Source: Brevundimonas sp. M20 (GTDB lineage Bacteria; Pseudomonadota; Alphaproteobacteria; Caulobacterales; Caulobacteraceae). Taken from it: a stretch of DNA of 64,000 nucleotides. Positions within the stretch are counted from its first letter, which is position 1. Every line of letters starts with the position of its first letter. Below the pieces are notes generated by a model. The model worked only from the letters and a program-made list of their open reading frames with translations, did no database searches and was not told where the DNA came from. Location of the stretch: contig NZ_CP041243.1 in assembly GCF_006547065.1 (NCBI RefSeq), forward strand, positions 2,991,001 through 3,055,000, in the 5' to 3' direction. Below are positions 58,768 to 64,000 of the stretch, piece after piece. Made by a program: the position numbers and the translations under genes.

Positions 58768-59574
58768 TCAGTTCCGCCGGAAGATCCGGCTGGCCGCCCA
58801 GCCGGTGAACATGGCCAGGATCACGCAGAGGACGCCGTAGGTCCACGGGCGACGGTGGGCGAATTCGAAGATGTCGCGCTCGATGCCGACCTTTTCGACG
58901 GTTAGCGTCAGATTGCTGACCGAGACCGGCTCACCCTCCTGGAACAGCCAGACCTCGGCGAAATACTGGCCCGTCGGGGCGACGGCGGGCAGTTCGACCT
59001 CAGCGCGGAACAGGCCGCGATCCACGAAGCGGACCCCCTGCGGGTCGCTGTTGTAGAGAGCCGCCGCCTCGCGCAGGCGGATCACGGCGCGGCGGTAGTC
59101 CAGATAGTCCTCGCCGATCCGGCTGACGACCACGTCGCGGACGCCGTAGCGGGTGACGGTGCGGCTTTCCTCCGGGGCGGCGATGCGCAGGTGGTCAACC
59201 CCGACGCCCAGTCGGCGCAGCTGGCCGAAGTCGGCGATGTCGCTGAGCGGCCGGGTCGAGGCGGTCATGTAGAAGCCCGGCGCGCCCTCGAACAGGACGG
59301 GACGGCTGTTCAACCAGACGCCGGTGTTGCGGGTCTTCTTGACCAGACGCACCGGACCGTCCGGACCGCGCACCACCACGACCACGTCGGCGGGCGTCTC
59401 GGTCGGGTTGAACACCGCGCCGTACAGGACGATGGAGGCGCCGCGGAAGCTGGAGTCGACCATGACCCGCGCATCGGTCATGGCGGCGGCGACGCGGACC
59501 TGTTGGGTCGTGGCCACCGAACGTTCGGGGGCCGGGGCCTCGACGGCCGGGGGCGGCGGCGGGAGTTGCATCAT
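58768..59574 (-). CDS. TIGR02186-family membrane protein
   Basis: The 268-residue protein has a Pro-rich N-terminus, a beta-rich extracytoplasmic part (VMVDSSFRGASIVLYGAVFN, TEVELPAVAPTGQYFAEVWLF-like) and one C-terminal transmembrane helix (near 242-262, PWTYGVLCVILAMFTGWAA). It is the usual partner of a TauE/SafE exporter in Alphaproteobacteria; the function is unknown but is thought to be linked to organosulfur or sulfite export. No cleavable signal peptide is clear. I chose the ATG at 59574; its start overlaps the TauE stop by four bases. Confidence 0.85.
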   Translation of the reverse strand: MMQLPPPPPAVEAPAPERSVATTQQVRVAAAMTDARVMVDSSFRGASIVLYGAVFNPTETPADVVVVVRGPDGPVRLVKKTRNTGVWLNSRPVLFEGAPGFYMTASTRPLSDIADFGQLRRLGVGVDHLRIAAPEESRTVTRYGVRDVVVSRIGEDYLDYRRAVIRLREAAALYNSDPQGVRFVDRGLFRAEVELPAVAPTGQYFAEVWLFQEGEPVSVSNLTLTVEKVGIERDIFEFAHRRPWTYGVLCVILAMFTGWAASRIFRRN

Positions 59575-60494
59575 TGCGCGACCCCCGGAGCAAAGCTGAA
59601 CAGGTCGGACGGCCGGACGAACAGCTCCAGCCCCATGTAGATACCGACCAGCAGGACGATCAGGGCCAGCAGGAGGCGCAGCTCCTCGGCGCGGAAGCGG
59701 CCCGAGAGCCGGGCGCCGTACTGGGCGCCGACGACCCCGCCCAGCAGCAGGATGGTCGACAGGACGATATCCACCGTCTGGTTCCGCCCCGATTGCAGGA
59801 TGGTTGTGATGGCCGTGGTGATGATGATCTGGAACAGGCTGGTCCCGACGACCACACTGGCCTTCATCCGCAGGACATAGAGCATGGCGGGCACCAGGAT
59901 GAACCCGCCACCGACCCCCATGATGGCCGACAGAATCCCCACGAACGATCCAAGCGCGAACGGCGGGATGGCGCTGATGTAGAGGCCCGAGCGCGGGAAC
60001 TTCATCCGCAGGGGCAGGCCATAAAGCCACAGCGGGCGACGGCGCTCCTTGTGGGGGGTCACCTCGCCCCTGACCCGGCGCAGAATCTGGCCGAGGCTCT
60101 CGTGCAGCATCAGGGCGCCGATGGATCCGAGGAACAGGAGGTAGGACAGGGCCACGACCAGATCGGCCTGCCCGAGCAGGCGCAGGTAGCGGAACAGCTC
60201 AACCCCGACGAAGGCGCCCAGCACGCCGCCGAGCGCCATCAGCCCGCCGATCTTGTAATCGACCTGCTTCTGCGACGTGTAGTGGATGACACCCGAGGTC
60301 GAGGAAGCGACGACGTGGCTGGCCTGACTGGCGACGGCCACCGACGGCGGGATGCCGAGGAAGATCAGGATGGGGGCCATCAGGAAGCCCCCGCCGATGC
60401 CGAACAAACCGGACACGAAGCCGACCGTCGCGCCCAGCAAAACCAGGAGCGGCCAGTTCACCGAAACCTCGGCGATCGGCAAATAGATATCCAA
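59571..60494 (-). CDS. TauE/SafE-family sulfite exporter
   Basis: The 307-residue membrane protein has eight or so transmembrane helices; the family repeat GLFGIGGGFLMAPILIFLGI (helix 1-2) recurs in the second half as SAIMGVGGGFILVPAMLYVL. It exports sulfite or organosulfonates across the inner membrane. It is the first gene of the pair with the TIGR02186 gene. The two-domain arrangement is complete. The promoter should lie in the 116 bases before the start (60495-60610), where I see nothing distinctive. Confidence 0.92.
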   Translation of the reverse strand: MDIYLPIAEVSVNWPLLVLLGATVGFVSGLFGIGGGFLMAPILIFLGIPPSVAVASQASHVVASSTSGVIHYTSQKQVDYKIGGLMALGGVLGAFVGVELFRYLRLLGQADLVVALSYLLFLGSIGALMLHESLGQILRRVRGEVTPHKERRRPLWLYGLPLRMKFPRSGLYISAIPPFALGSFVGILSAIMGVGGGFILVPAMLYVLRMKASVVVGTSLFQIIITTAITTILQSGRNQTVDIVLSTILLLGGVVGAQYGARLSGRFRAEELRLLLALIVLLVGIYMGLELFVRPSDLFSFAPGVAQ

Positions 60495-60610
60495 AGGACG
60501 CGCCTTCGGCTGGAACTGAGGTCAAACGCCCGAAAGGCGACGGTGGAACTGTCCTGAACGCCTCGGGCCTCCGGTGCAACCCGAAGCGCTCGAAAGTCGG
60601 GTCGATTGCG

Positions 60611-63457
60611 TCAGTTGACGGGTTCGACGGTGAAGCGATCCGCGTCCGCGCGCGCCTTGCCCCGATCCTCGACCGAAAGGCTGGTCCGCAGTCGCTCGAC
60701 CGCGTCCTGTGCGGCGCTGTCTCCGGCGCGCGAGGCGATCAGATACCATTTGAAGGCCGCGACCGGATCGGTCTGAACCCCGCCCTCGCCGGTTTCATAC
60801 AGTTGAGCCAGGTTGAACTGGCTGTCGACCACGCCCGCCTCGGCGGCGCGGGTCAACCAGTTCAGGCCTTCATCCGCATTCCGGGGGCCGCCGGTGCCCT
60901 GGAACAGGTGCATGCCGTAAGCGAACATCGCGCGCGGATTGCCGGAATCCGCCGCGCGACGGGTCCACGCCCGCGCCTTGGGCAGGTCCGCCGGCAGGCC
61001 CTTCAGGCCTTCCTCGTACAGGCTGGCGATATAGAGCTGGGCCGGCGCGTAGCCGAGTTCAGCCGCCTGCTTCAGCGCATCGAGGCCCGTGGCGTCGTCG
61101 GCATCGAGCTTGATGATGGCCTGTTGATACAGGTCAGCGGCACGTGCGCGATCTTCCGGCGACGCCACCACCGGCGTCGCGGCCAGGGCGGCGACCGGAG
61201 CCGGCGCTTCAGCGCCCGGCAGGCCCGGGATCTGGATGCCCGAGTCCGTGAGTTCGTTGAAGGCGATCGCGCCCGTTGCGGTCAAAGCCACGGCGACAGC
61301 CGAGGCGCCGAGGGCCTTGCGCACAGCACTGCCCTGTTTGGAGGCCTGCTTATCCAGACGCTCCTGCAGGCGCGACTTGCCGCCGCGCTTCAGGCCGAAG
61401 CCGCTACGGGCCGGCGCCTCCTCGGGCTCAGCCATGGCGGCGCGAGCGGCGTCGATGGCCTGACGGGTCGAATTGGCCGCGCGCCCTTGAGCGGCGGCGG
61501 CGCGCAGGGCGCGCGGATCCACGAACTCGGTCTCGGCGGCATAGTCGTCCGGCCCGCCGTCAAAGCCTTCCGGCGCAGTGGCGGCCAGGGCGTCCGACAC
61601 ATCAGCCCCGCCGAAATTCTGGCCGAACGGCCCCGCCGATTGGGCAGCGGCGTGCGGCGGCGCGAAGACCGGCGTATGCGGCGCGTCGATCTCTTCGGCC
61701 AGAGAACCGGCGAAAGGCTCCGCGACGGCCTCACGGCTGCCGAAGGGCGTCAGGCCCTGTTCCTGCGCGGTGCGCGGCCCCCGCATGACGGCGTCGAACA
61801 CCGTGTCAGCGGTCAGAACCTCAGGGTCTTCATCCGGCACAAAGGCGGCGGGAGCCACCGGTTCCGGCTCGGGCGGAGCCAGATCCGCCGACCAGGCCTG
61901 CTGCTCGGTATAGAGCGGGTCCGGATCATCGAAGGTCTGCCCCTGGAAGGGAGCATCCGGGAAGGCCGCATCCGGGAAGGCCGCCGCGCGCCAGTCGGGC
62001 TGGGCGTCAGCGACCGGAGCAGGCGCGGCCTCCACCACCGGCTCCGGCTTCACCTCCGCGCGGCGTTCAATATTCTCGCGCGCCTCGGCGATGAGGGCGG
62101 CGGTGCGCTCTTCCGACAGCCGCATGCGCTCGGCCAGTTCGCCGGAGGCGCGGTCGTAGCGTTGCTCGATCCGGGTCGAGCTGTCAGCCAGACGGCGGCC
62201 GATGTCATCCAGCGCCTGCTGCGAACGGCGCTCGGACTGGGCGATGCGCTCGCTGAGGCGATCCGAGATGCGGGTGATCTCGCCGCCCAGCTTCTCGAGC
62301 GCCAGGGCGTGGCGGTCGTCCGAAGCCGTGAGACGCTGTTCCAGCCCCTGTTGCAGTCCCTGGGCCAGACGGCCCATGTCGCCCTCGACCTTGCGGGTCA
62401 GGGCTTCACCCAGCTTCTCGACGCGGGCGTCAACGCCAGCCTCGATCCGACCGACGCGACCGTTCAGGTTCTCGGCGATGCGCAGGACCTCGCGCCCCAT
62501 GGCCTCGACAGCCCCGGCGGAGCGGGTCTCCGAGGTCTTGAGCTGTTCGCCCAGAGACAGGACGGCCCGCTCGATGCGGTCCATGCGGTTCTCGGACTCG
62601 GCGGTGTCGAGCCGCCGCATCATCTCGCTGCGATTGGCCTCGACCTGACGGCTCAGCGTCTCGGCCAGCTTCTCGAAACGGGCGGCCTCGCGCACGCCCT
62701 CGGGCTCGACGCGCCCTTCGGCGGCGCGCAAACGCTCGTCCAGATGGGCGAACGAACGCTCCAGCCCCTTGAGTGCTTCAGTGGTGCGGGCCTGCGCCTG
62801 ATCCAGACGGGCGCCGACCTGGGCGAGCAGGTCCGAACCGGCGCCGGGACCGGCCAGCTTCTCGACCGTCTCCATGCGCTGGCGCAGTTCGTTGACACCG
62901 GTGCGCTGACGCTCCTCGATGTCGTAGAGGCGACCGGCCAGCGCGCCGAGGCCGGCCTCGACCTTGTTGAAGGTCTCGGCCGTCTTCGGCCCGACCTCGG
63001 TTTCGAACTTGCGCAGCCGACGATGCCCCTCGCGGAGCTCGTCGGCGAGGTCGTCGATGCGGCGACCGTACTGACGCCCGTCCTGGTCGGCGGCCTCCAG
63101 ACGGCGGACCAGACCGGCGACAGCCTGATCGACGCCCTGAATGGCGACGGTCGAGCGACGCTCGGCAGCTTCGAGGCGGGCGGCGATAGCGTCGATCGAA
63201 GCGCCCAGCCGGTGCGCGTCCTCGTCCGCCCCGTAGGCGTCGTCCAGACGACGGCTACGGCCGCGGCGCTCAAAGATGTCGGCGGCATGGGGCCGACGCG
63301 GCAAGGGCGTATACCCCTCGTCCTCGTCGCCATCTTCCATGATCATGGAGTTCAGCCACTCACCGAGCGTCATGCCGGAGCGACGCGCGAGGTCCTTGGC
63401 GATCTCGCGAGCCTTGGGGTCTATCCCCTTCACGCTCCACGGCGCAGCTGCGCTCAC
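60611..63457 (-). CDS. podJ: Polar organelle development protein PodJ, short C-terminus
   Basis: The N-terminus WSVKGIDPKAREIAKDLARRSGMTLGEWL (in pieces) is the PodJ hallmark. Residues about 80-460 form long coiled coils; 470-700 are acidic and Pro/Ala-rich; a transmembrane helix lies near 713-733; Sel1-type repeats (GYAPAQLYIASLYEEG, GNPRAMFAYGMHLFQG, GVVDSQFNLAQLYETG) fill 780-930. PodJ recruits pilus and holdfast factors to the new pole in Caulobacter. This 948-residue form ends soon after the repeats (RFTVEPVN) without the C-terminal peptidoglycan-binding domain known in Caulobacter PodJ. The GTG start at 63457 follows a GGGAG site. Three GANTC motifs lie directly upstream. Confidence 0.9.
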   Translation of the reverse strand: MSAAAPWSVKGIDPKAREIAKDLARRSGMTLGEWLNSMIMEDGDEDEGYTPLPRRPHAADIFERRGRSRRLDDAYGADEDAHRLGASIDAIAARLEAAERRSTVAIQGVDQAVAGLVRRLEAADQDGRQYGRRIDDLADELREGHRRLRKFETEVGPKTAETFNKVEAGLGALAGRLYDIEERQRTGVNELRQRMETVEKLAGPGAGSDLLAQVGARLDQAQARTTEALKGLERSFAHLDERLRAAEGRVEPEGVREAARFEKLAETLSRQVEANRSEMMRRLDTAESENRMDRIERAVLSLGEQLKTSETRSAGAVEAMGREVLRIAENLNGRVGRIEAGVDARVEKLGEALTRKVEGDMGRLAQGLQQGLEQRLTASDDRHALALEKLGGEITRISDRLSERIAQSERRSQQALDDIGRRLADSSTRIEQRYDRASGELAERMRLSEERTAALIAEARENIERRAEVKPEPVVEAAPAPVADAQPDWRAAAFPDAAFPDAPFQGQTFDDPDPLYTEQQAWSADLAPPEPEPVAPAAFVPDEDPEVLTADTVFDAVMRGPRTAQEQGLTPFGSREAVAEPFAGSLAEEIDAPHTPVFAPPHAAAQSAGPFGQNFGGADVSDALAATAPEGFDGGPDDYAAETEFVDPRALRAAAAQGRAANSTRQAIDAARAAMAEPEEAPARSGFGLKRGGKSRLQERLDKQASKQGSAVRKALGASAVAVALTATGAIAFNELTDSGIQIPGLPGAEAPAPVAALAATPVVASPEDRARAADLYQQAIIKLDADDATGLDALKQAAELGYAPAQLYIASLYEEGLKGLPADLPKARAWTRRAADSGNPRAMFAYGMHLFQGTGGPRNADEGLNWLTRAAEAGVVDSQFNLAQLYETGEGGVQTDPVAAFKWYLIASRAGDSAAQDAVERLRTSLSVEDRGKARADADRFTVEPVN

Positions 63458-63458
63458 T

Positions 63459-63482
63459 GATTCGACTCCCGACCTTTGATTC
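63459..63482 (-). promoter_or_regulatory. Cluster of three GANTC (CcrM) sites upstream of podJ
   Basis: GATTC (63459-63463), GACTC (63464-63468) and GATTC (63478-63482) lie within 24 bases just before the podJ start. GANTC is the CcrM methylation site, and GcrA regulates promoters through such sites in Caulobacter. Confidence 0.65.
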
Positions 63483-63509
63483 GGACGCTAGTGCGCCAGA
63501 TCAGGGGTG

Positions 63510-63525
63510 TAAACGCGTGGTTAAC
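63510..63525 (+). promoter_or_regulatory. Possible CtrA box upstream of podJ
   Basis: TAAA-N7-TTAAC has one mismatch to TTAA-N7-TTAAC, the CtrA consensus. It lies 53 bases before the podJ start codon and between podJ and the divergent small gene. Confidence 0.4.
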
Positions 63526-63678
63526 CCCAACATGTAGAACCGCCCACACCTTCCTGTGGAAAGGCCGAACACCGACCGTATCGATGCCGCAAGCATGGTT
63601 AACGTCCGGTGAAGATTAACTTCCCGTCAAGGATTTCACCCCCTTGCGTGCGCGTCGTCCGCGGTCCACGTGGCGCGG

Positions 63679-63885
63679 ATGGACATGCGCCTGACTTTGA
63701 TCCTCGCCGCCGTCGCCCTGGCGATCACCGTCTTCGCCGGTTGGCGCGGCGCGCGCCCATGGGACCCGAGCCAGAAGGTGCGCATGGCCCCCTGGCGTTT
63801 CATCATGGTCATGGGCGGCGCGGCGGTCGTGCTGCTGCTGGTCCACGTCGCCGCCCTGCTGGGTTTGCCGCAGCGACAACTCTGA
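63679..63885 (+). CDS. Small two-helix membrane protein
   Basis: The 68-residue protein has two transmembrane helices (LTLILAAVALAITVFAGW and FIMVMGGAAVVLLLVHVAALLG) joined by a basic loop (RGARPWDPSQKVRMAPWRF), which should lie in the cytoplasm. I do not recognise the family. I chose the ATG at 63679; a GTG at 63670 and an ATG at 63685 are alternatives. It is divergent from podJ across a 221 bp gap that contains the podJ control sites. Confidence 0.65.
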   Translation: MDMRLTLILAAVALAITVFAGWRGARPWDPSQKVRMAPWRFIMVMGGAAVVLLLVHVAALLGLPQRQL

Positions 63886-63945
63886 ACCGGAACCGGTCCG
63901 GAGCCCAACGCTTCCATGATCACCCCGATCACAGGAGAGACGTTC

Positions 63946-64000
63946 ATGGGCGACAAGACCCTCACCGCCGCCGAAGCAGAAAAGCATTTCTGGGACAGCC
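63946..64000 (+). CDS. 5' end of a gene running off the window, possibly a PPOX-type general stress protein
   Basis: Only the first 18 codons (MGDKTLTAAEAEKHFWDS) are present. AGGAGA precedes the ATG at a normal distance. The N-terminus resembles small pyridoxamine-phosphate-oxidase-fold general stress proteins, but this rests on very few residues. Confidence 0.4.
   Translation, partial: MGDKTLTAAEAEKHFWDS

Noticed and set aside
60803..63460. Open frame of about 885 codons on the plus strand opposite podJ
   Set aside because: It is an antisense shadow of the coiled-coil-coding DNA in a G+C-rich genome. It has no recognisable motif, and podJ itself is well supported.
63599..63620. Possible CtrA site TTAAC...TTAAC near podJ
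   Set aside because: The two TTAA halves are 13 bases apart, not the 7 bases required by the CtrA consensus.
1..64000. CRISPR array, prophage, integrase or rRNA genes
   Set aside because: I saw no regularly spaced direct repeats with unique spacers, no phage structural or integrase motifs, and no rRNA sequence.

Overview
The window is a high-G+C, densely packed chromosomal segment that looks like Caulobacterales and most probably Brevundimonas. This is inferred from a PodJ-type polarity protein, GANTC sites of the CcrM type, many TonB/OmpA/MipA-type envelope proteins, a serralysin-RTX protease and a FtsEX operon of alphaproteobacterial layout. No rRNA, phage, integrase or CRISPR array is visible. 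One tRNA gene (CAT anticodon) is present.

Layout. 1-6 kb: the 3' part of yidD, then thrS, facing a phosphonate/phosphate-type ABC importer operon (phnC-phnD-phnD/E fusion). 6-16 kb: an M16 peptidase with a Pho box upstream, then a polyamine region (ornithine/arginine-type decarboxylase, deoxyhypusine-synthase-like enzyme, aguB and aguA). aguA and aguB are separated by a small four-helix-bundle gene enclosed in near-identical inverted repeats. 16-26.5 kb: a TonB-dependent receptor with a Pho box, an OmpA-type porin with 26 consecutive prolines, and a 2014-residue M10 metalloprotease with RTX repeats. 26.5-29.3 kb: argB, a HAD nucleotidase and dapD in an overlapping operon. 29.4-39 kb: mixed envelope, redox and regulatory genes, including an Rrf2 regulator with two copies of a candidate operator and a LysR regulator next to a zinc alcohol dehydrogenase. 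39-43 kb: tlpA and argH with overlapping divergent start codons, a small lipoprotein, lysA and hpt. 43-49 kb: a zinc-ribbon protein and the ftsE-ftsX-ydcF-plsC operon, ending in a MipA-like protein. 49-58.6 kb: pdeM and an Lhr-type helicase, an XPD/DinG-type helicase, and the DUF2125/chorismate-mutase-like/hisC operon. 58.7-64 kb: a TIGR02186/TauE pair, podJ, and the start of one more gene.

The genes are mostly housekeeping (arginine, lysine, histidine and polyamine synthesis; cell division; envelope). The most unusual content is a set of dispersed palindromic elements. One family flanks the four-helix-bundle gene as terminal inverted repeats and also occurs as two geneless copies. A second, 40 bp, family shows compensatory base changes between an intergenic copy and an in-frame copy inside lysA. 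A third lies in frame inside the Lhr-type helicase gene. Two larger palindromes fill gaps between convergent genes. Regulatory signals readable by eye are two Pho boxes, a duplicated Rrf2 operator candidate, a LysR box candidate, three GANTC sites just upstream of podJ, and several hairpin terminators.
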